NCBI GenBank assembly: GCA_045537045.1
Contig: JAZSOS010000020.1
Span: 1 to 21,902, forward strand
From: SIG480 sp045537045
GTDB taxonomy: Bacteria > Bacillota > Clostridia > Oscillospirales > JAAYXM01
Length of the DNA: 21,902 nucleotides
Direction of reading: 5' to 3'
A program made the position numbers and the translations under genes. The stretch's first letter is position 1. The number at the start of each line of letters is the position of its first letter. Shown piece by piece: positions 15,310 through 21,800 of the stretch. Below the pieces are notes generated by a model. It had not been told where the DNA came from. It saw only the letters and a list, made by a program, of their open reading frames with translations, and searched no databases.

Positions 15310-15681
15310 TTAAAACGCGCTTCCGTAAAAGGCGTTTTCTATATGATTTATAGTGTAGTTATCGGATATTCCATCCGGTGCGTAAACCTCAATTATGTCG
15401 AATCGAACAATTTTATCCGTATGATTTTTTGCAAGCCACACACGTGCCGACAAGTTGATTTTTTGCTGCTTTGATTTAGTAACGAATTGTTCCGGTTTTC
15501 CGAACGCATCATTTTTACGAAGCTTTACTTCCACGAAAACAACTGTACTTTTATCCTCGGCGATAAGATCAATCTCACCGAACCGGGTTCTGTAATTCGC
15601 GCCGATAAGCTTATACTTCTTTTTTCTTAGGTACTCTGCTGCTTTCGCCTCTCCCCACTTACCGAGAATCTGCGTATTCAT
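15310..15681 (-). CDS. YraN/UPF0102 family predicted endonuclease-like protein
   Basis: A 123-residue protein of the UPF0102 (YraN) family, which has a restriction-endonuclease-like PD-(D/E)xK fold. The expected residues are visible: Glu11 in KWGEAKAAEYL, the FGEIDLIA motif (Asp38) and VEVKLR (Glu51, Lys53). The cellular role of the family is not established. The ATG at 15681 overlaps the rnhB stop by one base (TGATG), so it is coupled to rnhB, a pairing seen in many bacteria. It is the last gene of the rplS run. Confidence 0.93.
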   Translation of the reverse strand: MNTQILGKWGEAKAAEYLRKKKYKLIGANYRTRFGEIDLIAEDKSTVVFVEVKLRKNDAFGKPEQFVTKSKQQKINLSARVWLAKNHTDKIVRFDIIEVYAPDGISDNYTINHIENAFYGSAF

Positions 15682-16298
15682 CAGAGAAGGATTCCCCCTT
15701 TATATTTCTTAAAGAAGGTTTTTCTGTGAACATCCGAAAGGCCGTGTGCCTCTACCATTTCATAATGAAGCTTCGTGGGGTAGCCTTTATGTTTTTCAAA
15801 CATATACTCAGGGTAACGCGCGGCCAATTCCGTCATAAACCGGTCACGGCTTACCTTTGCAAGAATTGATGCCGCAGCTATATTAGCTGAAAGACTGTCT
15901 CCCTTAACAAGACTTCTGATATGTATATCCGTTTCAAAAGTTTTATTGCCGTCAACAAGAATAACATCAGGAGAGACCGCAAGGCTTGCCACCGCACGCT
16001 TCATAGCAAGGAGAGATGCGTTAAGGATATTGATTTGGTCAATTTCTTTTTCATCGGATGTTGCAATCCCGTAAGCAACGGCTTTTTCACATATCACATC
16101 AAAAAGCGCTTCCCGCTTTTTTTCACTTAGCTTTTTGGAATCGTCCAGTCCTTCTATAACAATCCCTTCAGGCAGAATTACAGCCGCAGCAAATACCGGT
16201 CCAGCAAGAGGGCCACGACCTGCCTCATCAACGCCGCAGATGAGCTTTTTCCCCTGACTAATATATTCCCGTTCGTAAAGCCACAAATCGCGTTCCAT
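15681..16298 (-). CDS. rnhB: Ribonuclease HII
   Basis: This nuclease cuts the RNA strand of RNA-DNA hybrids and incises single ribonucleotides in DNA. The 205 residues contain the four catalytic acids: Asp24 and Glu25 in VDEAGRGP, Asp116 in LVDGN and Asp134 in KGDSLS, spaced as in known RNase HII enzymes. SILAKVSRDR and KHKGYPTKLH are also typical. ATG at 16298 has GAGG about 7 bases upstream. It starts 12 bases after ylqF and is part of the rplS-lepB-ylqF-rnhB-yraN run. Confidence 0.96.
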   Translation of the reverse strand: MERDLWLYEREYISQGKKLICGVDEAGRGPLAGPVFAAAVILPEGIVIEGLDDSKKLSEKKREALFDVICEKAVAYGIATSDEKEIDQINILNASLLAMKRAVASLAVSPDVILVDGNKTFETDIHIRSLVKGDSLSANIAAASILAKVSRDRFMTELAARYPEYMFEKHKGYPTKLHYEMVEAHGLSDVHRKTFFKKYKGGILL

Positions 16299-16310
16299 TC
16301 ACAACCCTCG

Positions 16311-17213
16311 CTATTCAGACAGCATTCCGCGAAGCTCTATTTTTTCAAGTGGTGCACGAGAGGCTTCATCTACGTTCTCAAGCGTAATTTTTCCAAGTGT
16401 TCCTGCTCTGAATTCATCAAGCAGAGTTTTTGCCATACGTTCCGTATTGACTTCTCCACCGGAAATGAGAAAGCCACGGGCCTTTCCTGCTCTCTCAAGT
16501 ATATCATATCCCGCCTCTTCGCTGTTGCAGGATATTTTGTATCTCATACTGAGGTTCTCCGCATACCGCTCGGATAAAACTTCCATAAAAAGAGAAGCCA
16601 GCGTTTCTATATCAAGTATATCATCTTTTATTGCACCTGTAAATGCAAGATTAAGCGCAGTTCTCTTGTCATCAAATTTAGGCCAGAGCATTCCCGGGGT
16701 GTCAAGCATTTCAATTCCGTTGCCGACACGAATCCACTGTTTTTCACGAGTGACACCCGGACGGTCTTCTGCTTTTGCAATATTGCGTCCGGAAACACGA
16801 TTGATAAATGACGATTTACCGACATTCGGAACTCCGCATATCATTATTCTGACGCTTCTTCCTACCTGCCCTTTTTGTCGGTAGCTTTCAAGCTTTTCGG
16901 AAAGAAGTTGTTTTATTGCCGACGGAAACGCAGATACACCTCCGCCGTTTTTGGAGTTGGTTTCAAGTACTGAATAGCCTTTTGAGCGATAATACGCCGC
17001 CCATTCTTTGGTTTTTACATCATCTGCCAAATCAACACGGTTCAATACAATAAGCCGCGGTTTGTCCTTTGACAGCTCTGCAATGTCATTATTTCTGCTT
17101 GAAACGGGAATACGCGCATCCAGAATCTCACAAACAGCATCTACCATTTTAAGGTTATCTGATATCATACGACGCGTTTTGGTCATATGTCCCGGATACC
17201 ATTGTATATCCAT
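16311..17213 (-). CDS. rbgA: Ribosome biogenesis GTPase YlqF/RbgA
   Basis: A circularly permuted GTPase required for late 50S subunit assembly in Firmicutes. The G motifs appear in the permuted order: G4 NRVD (58-61), then G1 GVPNVGKSS (127-135), G2 RPGVT and G3 DTPG. The protein begins with MDIQWYPGHMTKTRR, matching B. subtilis RbgA, and has 300 residues. The C-terminal domain of about 110 residues is the RNA-binding part. The frame is open to 17294, but ATG at 17213 is chosen because AGGAGG (17226-17221) is 7 bases upstream; ATG at 17216, 4 bases away, is nearly as good. One oddity is arginine in place of the usual lysine in the G4 NKxD motif. Confidence 0.95.
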   Translation of the reverse strand: MDIQWYPGHMTKTRRMISDNLKMVDAVCEILDARIPVSSRNNDIAELSKDKPRLIVLNRVDLADDVKTKEWAAYYRSKGYSVLETNSKNGGGVSAFPSAIKQLLSEKLESYRQKGQVGRSVRIMICGVPNVGKSSFINRVSGRNIAKAEDRPGVTREKQWIRVGNGIEMLDTPGMLWPKFDDKRTALNLAFTGAIKDDILDIETLASLFMEVLSERYAENLSMRYKISCNSEEAGYDILERAGKARGFLISGGEVNTERMAKTLLDEFRAGTLGKITLENVDEASRAPLEKIELRGMLSE

Positions 17214-17230
17214 CATTGCGCCTCCTGTAG

Positions 17231-17809
17231 TTAATTTACCGCACCAAAAGCAGATATCGGCAATATTCTGAGAAGCAGCCTTCCCAAAATACAAGACTCA
17301 TGAACCATGCCGAGGCTCGCATCACGGCTGTCTGCGCTGTGATTACGGTTATCCCCAAGAACAAACACGCAGTTTTCCGGAACAGTTGCCGGAAACACCA
17401 TACTTATATTACGGCGAGTAGGCTCTGCAATATAAGGCTCCGGAAGTTCCTTGCCGTCAACGTAAACAATTCCCTTTTTAAAGTCAATATCAACAGTTTG
17501 ATTTTCTGTTGCTATCACACGTTTTACTATCATCTTTCCGTCAAGGAAAGAATCCTTGGACAAAACAACGATATCGCCCTGCTCCGGTTCATAAAACAAA
17601 TCAGAAATAACAAGCCAATCCTTATGATGAAGCGTTGGCATCATAGACTCGCCGTCAACGCCTACAATACGAAATACAAATATAAATATAATAACAATTG
17701 CGCCGAGAATAAATGTAATATTCCCAACCCAATCAAAAATTTCATTTTTTATTTCAGCAACGGAGTTTTTCTCCTCCGGAGCATCATTTATATTAAAATT
17801 TTGAGACAT
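17231..17809 (-). CDS. lepB: Type I signal peptidase
   Basis: A membrane-anchored serine protease that removes signal peptides from exported proteins. It has 192 residues: a short acidic cytoplasmic N-terminus, one membrane segment (about 31-49), and the catalytic Ser55 in GESMMPTL with the general base Lys96 in MIVKRVIA. The C-terminal box GDNRNHSADSRD is intact. The frame runs far upstream through rplS sequence, but ATG at 17809 is clearly the start, with AAGGAGGAG 5 bases before it. The next gene, rbgA, begins 17 bases after its stop. Confidence 0.96.
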   Translation of the reverse strand: MSQNFNINDAPEEKNSVAEIKNEIFDWVGNITFILGAIVIIFIFVFRIVGVDGESMMPTLHHKDWLVISDLFYEPEQGDIVVLSKDSFLDGKMIVKRVIATENQTVDIDFKKGIVYVDGKELPEPYIAEPTRRNISMVFPATVPENCVFVLGDNRNHSADSRDASLGMVHESCILGRLLLRILPISAFGAVN

Positions 17810-17834
17810 AAAAACTCCTCCTTGAGAAGTGTGA

Positions 17835-17864
17835 AAGGGGGAGGACCGAAAAAGCCCTCCCCTT
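17835..17864 (-). other. GC-rich hairpin between rplS and lepB
   Basis: AAGGGGGAGG (17835-17844) pairs with CCTCCCCTT (17856-17864), with one bulged G. On the minus strand the stem is followed by TCACACTTC, so the T-tract is poor. It may reduce readthrough from the abundant rplS message into lepB. Confidence 0.55.
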
Positions 17865-17870
17865 CTCCTT

Positions 17871-18212
17871 TTAGATATCTTCTTTGACCTTAGCCGCCTT
17901 ACCGACTCTGCCGCGCAGATAGTAAAGCTTAGCACGTCTGACTTTACCCCTACGAACGAGCTCAAACTTAACAACATGAGGTGCGTGAATCGGGAAAACC
18001 TTTTCAACGCCAACGCCGTAGGACAAGCGACGAACCGTAACCGTTTCCTGAATGCCGCCATGCTTCTTGGCAATTATTGTGCCTTCGAAAACCTGAACAC
18101 GCTCACGGTTACCTTCCTTGATAAGGACATGGACACGAACAGTGTCACCAATGTTTATCTCAGGTAAATCCTTCTTAATCTGACTGTCTGTCAAATTCTT
18201 GATAAGATCCAT
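17871..18212 (-). CDS. rplS: 50S ribosomal protein L19
   Basis: L19 is a component of the large subunit at the interface with the 30S subunit. The 113 residues match the family in length and motifs: INIGDTVRVHVLIKEG, VQVFEGTIIAKK, RRLSYGVGVEKVFP and KLYYLRGRVGKAAK. ATG at 18212 has AAAGGAGGAG 7 bases upstream. It is the first gene of the run that continues with lepB, rbgA, rnhB and yraN, and it is preceded by a very good sigma-A promoter and a leader of about 75 bases. Confidence 0.98.
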   Translation of the reverse strand: MDLIKNLTDSQIKKDLPEINIGDTVRVHVLIKEGNRERVQVFEGTIIAKKHGGIQETVTVRRLSYGVGVEKVFPIHAPHVVKFELVRRGKVRRAKLYYLRGRVGKAAKVKEDI

Positions 18213-18288
18213 TGATGCACTCCTCCTTTCTTCATAGACGTTCTTGCCTCAAAAAAACATACAGACAGAGGACCGCCCGTTTTATAAC
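18213..18288 (-). promoter_or_regulatory. rplS 5' leader, possible L19 autoregulatory leader
   Basis: The predicted transcript start is near 18288, giving a leader of about 75 bases with a GGGCGG block, a T-rich stretch and a possible CCTC/GAGG pairing (18247-18250 with 18268-18271). Many Firmicutes have a structured L19 leader, but I could not confirm its conserved sequence here. Confidence 0.3.
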
Positions 18289-18294
18289 TATGAT

Positions 18295-18323
18295 ATCATA
18301 TCATATATCCAAGGAAAAATCAA
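18295..18323 (-). promoter_or_regulatory. Sigma-A promoter of rplS
   Basis: On the minus strand, TTGATT (18323-18318), exactly 17 bases, then TATGAT (18300-18295) preceded by TGA, an extended -10. It is followed by an AT-rich start region about 80 bases before the rplS start codon. Confidence 0.8.
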
Positions 18324-18362
18324 GTATTTTTTTATTTTTCTTAGAAAAGCTGTTTTAACGAT

Positions 18363-18511
18363 TTATTTAATCATCGTTTTAGCAAGAGAAATTACAAAAA
18401 AACAATGCATTTCCCACATTGGATGGTTTAATTTGTTCGACAGAATCTCGGTTACATCGACTCCAAGTTCTGCCATCATACGCTTTTTGCAACCATTTCA
18501 AATATTTTCAT
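18363..18511 (-). other. Two overlapping micro-ORFs after the esterase, possibly a broken small gene
   Basis: An ATG at 18511 overlaps the esterase stop by four bases (ATGA) and encodes 11 residues (MKIFEMVAKSV). Its stop overlaps a second ATG at 18479 in another frame, which encodes 38 residues, starting MMAELGVDVTEILSNK, rich in hydrophobic residues at its end and stopping at 18363. Neither has a Shine-Dalgarno site. Joined by a frameshift they would make a protein of about 50 residues. I recognise no family. It could be a decayed gene, a coupled small peptide, or chance. Confidence 0.2.
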
Positions 18512-19365
18512 TTTAAAATCTCACCCATAAATTTATCGGCAAACCATTCCTGTACAAATGGCAGGTAATGCGCACGGTCGGATGCAAGAATACCATAATA
18601 CATCTCGTCACTAGAATCCCACCACGGACAATCACGCGGGTCAACAAGCTTCGCACCGAAACGTTTTGCCTGCCGGACAATTTCTTCGTTTATAATATCC
18701 TCGCTTTCAAGAGGAAGATTATATCTCTCACAGCCTGCACCGACAACTATCTTATAAAGATATGCAGGAACATCTTCGCCCATAGACTCACGCATTTTAT
18801 CAAAGTGGTAATCATATCTCTCACAAAAATCATCGCGGAGATATGCCTCATACCATACTTCCTGCTCACAGCCAAGCCAATGCCACCCGATAACCTCGGG
18901 GTTTTTACCCGCATCAGTTAAGTTTTTCATAACAAGCTTATTTATGTGCAGTGCAAGCGGAAGCAGCGAAATATCCAATTCACCCAGGATACCGGGATTT
19001 ATAACCGGTTCCTTATCCCGATTCCACATTCCGTTGATTATCCCCTGACTTCCGATTGAAATCTGAACTATATAAAGATCCGGCAGGTCTTTCCCTGCAT
19101 CAATTGCCGCCTGCCATTTCTTTGCAACGAAATATGCAAGGCTTGCCGTGTGATCCTGGCTCTCTCCAAGGTTTTTTCCCATACTTGTCCAGCCGCTCCA
19201 CGTAACGTCCGTTATATCAAAAGACTGATTGGGATTTCTATCAAGAGACCAGACGTTTTTCATTGGTTCTAAAATCTTGTCTTCCTCTGACAGAAACTGT
19301 TGATGTGCTGTGGCGTTAGACTGTCCGTTTATAAAAATAACGGCTGCTTTTGTGTTCTTGTTCAT
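18508..19365 (-). CDS. SGNH/SASA-type carbohydrate esterase-like protein (sialate O-acetylesterase-like)
   Basis: A 285-residue protein with the hallmarks of SGNH hydrolases of the SASA (DUF303) type, which remove O-acetyl groups from sugars such as sialic acid or xylan. The nucleophile motif is INGQSNATAH (Ser16). SIGSQG probably gives the oxyanion glycine, GWHWLGCEQE corresponds to the QGE-type block, and DRAHYLPF near the C-terminus supplies Asp263 and His266 in the DxxH spacing. It has no signal peptide or membrane segment, so it should act in the cytoplasm on imported sugar or an intermediate. ATG at 19365 has AAAGGAG 8 bases upstream. It has its own promoter and no partner transporter or glycosidase in the window, so the substrate cannot be inferred. 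Confidence 0.75.
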   Translation of the reverse strand: MNKNTKAAVIFINGQSNATAHQQFLSEEDKILEPMKNVWSLDRNPNQSFDITDVTWSGWTSMGKNLGESQDHTASLAYFVAKKWQAAIDAGKDLPDLYIVQISIGSQGIINGMWNRDKEPVINPGILGELDISLLPLALHINKLVMKNLTDAGKNPEVIGWHWLGCEQEVWYEAYLRDDFCERYDYHFDKMRESMGEDVPAYLYKIVVGAGCERYNLPLESEDIINEEIVRQAKRFGAKLVDPRDCPWWDSSDEMYYGILASDRAHYLPFVQEWFADKFMGEILK

Positions 19366-19591
19366 GCTGATACTCCTTTACGCTATAATTCAATTGCATA
19401 ATCCGGTTAGATTATATAATACGAAGAATAAAAAAATCAAACAGATTTGTTGTAAAATCGGGCTAATCGTAGAGTTCAGACAAAAGCAGTGAGATTCACT
19501 TTACAGATGCTGTGATTTATTAGCAAGCGCTACCATATATTTGTCAGAAATACTGCAAAGATATGAACACAAAAAATTCAGCAAAAAAATA
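19366..19591. other. Intergenic DNA between the divergent esterase and tRNA-Leu
   Basis: Apart from the esterase promoter, this stretch has no coding signal. It holds a small hairpin, AGTGA-GAT-TCACT (19488-19500), and an AGCGCT-centred palindrome (19526-19531). I see no gene remnant. Confidence 0.5.
19411..19440 (-). promoter_or_regulatory. Sigma-A promoter of the esterase gene
   Basis: On the minus strand, TTGATT (19440-19435), 18 bases, and a perfect TATAAT (19416-19411) lie about 45 bases before the esterase start codon. Confidence 0.7.
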
Positions 19592-19620
19592 TTGACATAC
19601 AGAATATAAAATGGTAAAAT
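19592..19620 (+). promoter_or_regulatory. Consensus promoter of tRNA-Leu
   Basis: A perfect -35 TTGACA (19592-19597), a 17-base spacer and TAAAAT (19615-19620) form the strongest promoter in the window, as expected for a stable RNA gene. The predicted start is near 19627. Confidence 0.88.
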
Positions 19621-19655
19621 AAAAAAGCTGTTTAGAGACAGTTTGAGGATTAAGC

Positions 19656-19706
19656 GGTATGCTCATCTTCGGGTGCCTTTCCCGTATGAAAATAGAAGGC
19701 ATAGCC
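19656..19706 (+). other. Structured leader segment of the tRNA-Leu precursor
   Basis: GGTATGC (19656-19662) can pair with GCATAGCC (19699-19706) with one bulge, enclosing CATcttCGGG and CCCGtATG (19664-19673 with 19681-19688). This forms a closed fold in the transcribed leader just before the tRNA. It could be a precursor processing element or an uncharacterised small RNA domain. Confidence 0.35.
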
Positions 19707-19710
19707 ATTT

Positions 19711-19797
19711 GCGGATATGGCGGAATTGGCAGACGCGCATGGTTCAGGTCCATGTGAAAGCGATTTCATGCAGGTTCAAGTCCTGTTATCCGCACCA
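19711..19797 (+). tRNA. tRNA-Leu (anticodon CAG), CCA encoded
   Basis: A class II tRNA of 87 bases. The acceptor stem is GCGGATA with TATCCGC, and the 3' ACCA is encoded. The D arm is GCGG...CGC with loop AATTGGCAGA, the anticodon stem is CATGG/CCATG with loop TTCAGGT (anticodon CAG), the long variable arm is TGAAA-GCGA-TTTCA and the T arm contains GGTTCAAGTCC. The long variable arm and anticodon fix leucine as the amino acid. It reads CUG codons. It stands alone with its own promoter and terminator, and a serine recombinase gene abuts it, which suggests that an element has inserted next to it. Confidence 0.97.
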
Positions 19798-19835
19798 AAA
19801 TCGGAACAGATTTCATACTCTGTTCCGATTTTCTT
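19797..19835. terminator. Terminator shared by tRNA-Leu and the recombinase gene
   Basis: AAAATCGGAACAGA (19797-19810) pairs perfectly with TCTGTTCCGATTTT (19819-19832) around an 8-base loop, followed by CTTTTAT on the plus strand. On the minus strand it lies directly after the recombinase stop and also ends in TTTT, so it can work both ways. Confidence 0.88.
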
Positions 19836-21485
19836 TTATGCGATACTCTTATAATCACCGCTATGTGCAAAGACTATATTTCCTTCTTCATCAAACAGTT
19901 CTCCATAGTATTCTCCAAACGGTGCTTTCATTGCAACTACTATGGATAGCTCGTTATCTTGTTCGAGGATGATAATTTCGCTGATTAACAATCTTAAATT
20001 TGCATTGCTTATGGCTCCATCCTTGATAATTCCGTCTAGTATATCTATGCTGTTTTTAATTTCTGCCTTTCTTTTTTTGACGGTTTCATCAAGGTTTTTT
20101 ATTGAATCAATCTTCTTTGTAAGGTTTTCAATCTCGTTCTTTCGTTTAGCTATCATATTGTCATAGGCTTCACGATTTTCCTTATCTGTAATTCTCTCCA
20201 TAAGTATATTTTCTATATCTTCTTTAAGGACAGATATTTTATTCTTCATATCAGAAATCTTTTTCTCTGTATTAGCCTTATTTTTCATTATAGCTTTTAC
20301 ATCCTTTTCAATAGATTTCCAATTTTGTTCTGCGTGAGTTTTAATCCTTAAAAGCTCCTTGTATATCAATGCATCTAGATCTCTCTCCTGAACTCTGTGA
20401 GATGTGCAGTAACCCTTATATCTGTGATATCCATTGCATACATATTCCACTCGTTCAGGTTTATCTCTCCATCTTCGTATTTTTGCTACGAAAGTACAAC
20501 CACAATCTCCGCATTTTAGCAGTCCCGCATATCTGTGATATGGTTTTCCACTACTTGCTCTGACATTGTTTTGCTTCTTTGCTTCAATCAATTTTTGTAC
20601 CTTATCCCATGTATCCTTAGGGATTATTACCGGAGCAAAGTTTTCGTGTTTGAATTGCTGCTCTTTCGGTACCTTTCTTCGAATGCCTCTTGCTTTATCA
20701 CATTCTTCTTTATGGTCATAAAATGTGCCAGTATAGAACTCATTTATCAAAACTCTTTTTACGGCAGTTGAATCCCACAGATGCTTTTTGGTAATTGCAG
20801 GTTTATTATACCCTTGCTTTTTCTTGTTGTATAATAATTGATAGTATGAAGCAGATTTCTTACCTTCATTATTCAATTTTTCAGCTATTGCTTTAAATCC
20901 ATATCCACCATCGAGATACAGAGAATAGATTTCTTTTACAATCTCTGCAGGCTCTTCCATAATAATAATCTCATTGGTGTTTTTATCTTTGTAATAACCG
21001 ATAGGCGGCATATTACAAACGCCATGATCTTTTTGCTTTTGCCTATATCCCTTTTTTACTCTACCACTACCTTGCCTTGCATACAAATGATTAACGAACT
21101 TGTTTAGTTCGATTCGCATCTCATCTTCATCATTGAATGTATCAATGTTATCGGTCGCTGTTATTACCCTGATGCCCTGTTTTGTAAGATAGTCAATAAA
21201 TACTGCAGTTTTGGTATTATGTCTTCCAAGTCTTGACAGGTCTTTAACCAATACAGCATCCATCTTATGTTCAGCGGCTGCTTCATAAATTTCCGCAATT
21301 CCATCACGGTCAAAGGTCATTCCGCTGACATTGTCATCAAATGATTCTCCAACATAAACGTGTCCGTGTTCTTCAATGTAGTCTATAAGAATGTTACGCT
21401 GATTTTTAAGTGAATTCATTTCGCTATCTTCATCTCGTGATAATCTGTAATAAATCCATATTCGCCATTTTTCAGTAATGCTCAT
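19836..21485 (-). CDS. Large serine recombinase (integrase of an integrative element)
   Basis: A 549-residue site-specific recombinase close in size to TndX of Tn5397 (about 533). The N-terminal catalytic domain has the nucleophile Ser16 in YYRLSRDED, then GESFDDNVSGMTFDR and VKDLSRLGRH. The recombinase domain (about 130-270) starts around VKKGYRQKQKDHG. A zinc ribbon follows with CGDCG and paired cysteines near VCNGYHRYKGYC, then a lysine/glutamate-rich coiled coil (about 395-490) and a short C-terminal domain. Such enzymes insert and excise conjugative or mobilisable elements and phages without a tyrosine mechanism. ATG at 21485 has AAAGGAGGGG upstream. The gene looks more AT-rich than its core neighbours and ends about 40 bases from tRNA-Leu, marking one edge of a mobile element that extends to the right. 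Confidence 0.95.
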   Translation of the reverse strand: MSITEKWRIWIYYRLSRDEDSEMNSLKNQRNILIDYIEEHGHVYVGESFDDNVSGMTFDRDGIAEIYEAAAEHKMDAVLVKDLSRLGRHNTKTAVFIDYLTKQGIRVITATDNIDTFNDEDEMRIELNKFVNHLYARQGSGRVKKGYRQKQKDHGVCNMPPIGYYKDKNTNEIIIMEEPAEIVKEIYSLYLDGGYGFKAIAEKLNNEGKKSASYYQLLYNKKKQGYNKPAITKKHLWDSTAVKRVLINEFYTGTFYDHKEECDKARGIRRKVPKEQQFKHENFAPVIIPKDTWDKVQKLIEAKKQNNVRASSGKPYHRYAGLLKCGDCGCTFVAKIRRWRDKPERVEYVCNGYHRYKGYCTSHRVQERDLDALIYKELLRIKTHAEQNWKSIEKDVKAIMKNKANTEKKISDMKNKISVLKEDIENILMERITDKENREAYDNMIAKRKNEIENLTKKIDSIKNLDETVKKRKAEIKNSIDILDGIIKDGAISNANLRLLISEIIILEQDNELSIVVAMKAPFGEYYGELFDEEGNIVFAHSGDYKSIA

Positions 21486-21543
21486 TTAGTTTCCCCTCCT
21501 TTCTCAAGCAAACACAATACCACAAATCTTTTAATATATCCAG

Positions 21544-21720
21544 CTAAATATTACACGAAACTTTGCTTTCTTTTTTGACGAGTTTTTCCTCGTAACATTG
21601 AAGCTCCTGGCCTATATAATCGTCGATGACAGATTTAAGAAAAAGATTAAACTGTTCATCAGTTCCTATGTAATAAAATAATACCTCTTTTATCTTAGGA
21701 CTATTATCTTTTCTCGGCAT
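21544..21720 (-). CDS. Small protein of unknown function before the recombinase
   Basis: A 58-residue protein starting MPRKDNSPKIKEVLFYYIG, with an acidic/aromatic middle (DEQFNLFLKSVIDDYIG) and a charged tail ending SCNI. I do not recognise a family. ATG at 21720 is chosen because GAGGTG lies closely upstream; the frame continues 10 codons further without a better start. It ends 58 bases before the recombinase in the same direction and is probably co-transcribed. By position it could be a recombination directionality factor or regulator, but the sequence does not show a helix-turn-helix that I can point to. Confidence 0.6.
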   Translation of the reverse strand: MPRKDNSPKIKEVLFYYIGTDEQFNLFLKSVIDDYIGQELQCYEEKLVKKESKVSCNI

Positions 21721-21744
21721 ATGCACCTCACCTCCATTTTTATT

Positions 21745-21764
21745 TTGCAACTATGCATTTGCAA
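21745..21764 (-). promoter_or_regulatory. Possible operator: repeated TTGCAA around ATGCAT
   Basis: Two copies of the palindrome TTGCAA (21745-21750 and 21759-21764) flank ATGCAT (21753-21758), about 25 bases before the small gene's start codon. The arrangement is nearly symmetric and well placed for control of the small gene and recombinase. Confidence 0.3.
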
Positions 21765-21800
21765 TATATGTTGTTATAAAACTCTTACATATCCCTCATA

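Noticed and set aside
17214..17294. N-terminal extension of rbgA
   Set aside because: It overlaps lepB, and the strong AGGAGG site plus the conserved MDIQWYPGHM start point to 17213.
17810..18073. N-terminal extension of lepB through rplS
   Set aside because: The extra 88 codons are the out-of-frame shadow of rplS. The AAGGAGGAG site before 17809 and the signal peptidase topology fix the start.
19520..19535. AGCGCT-centred palindrome resembling a CcpA (cre) site
   Set aside because: Only the central core matches; the outer bases do not fit the consensus, and it is about 80 bases upstream of either promoter.
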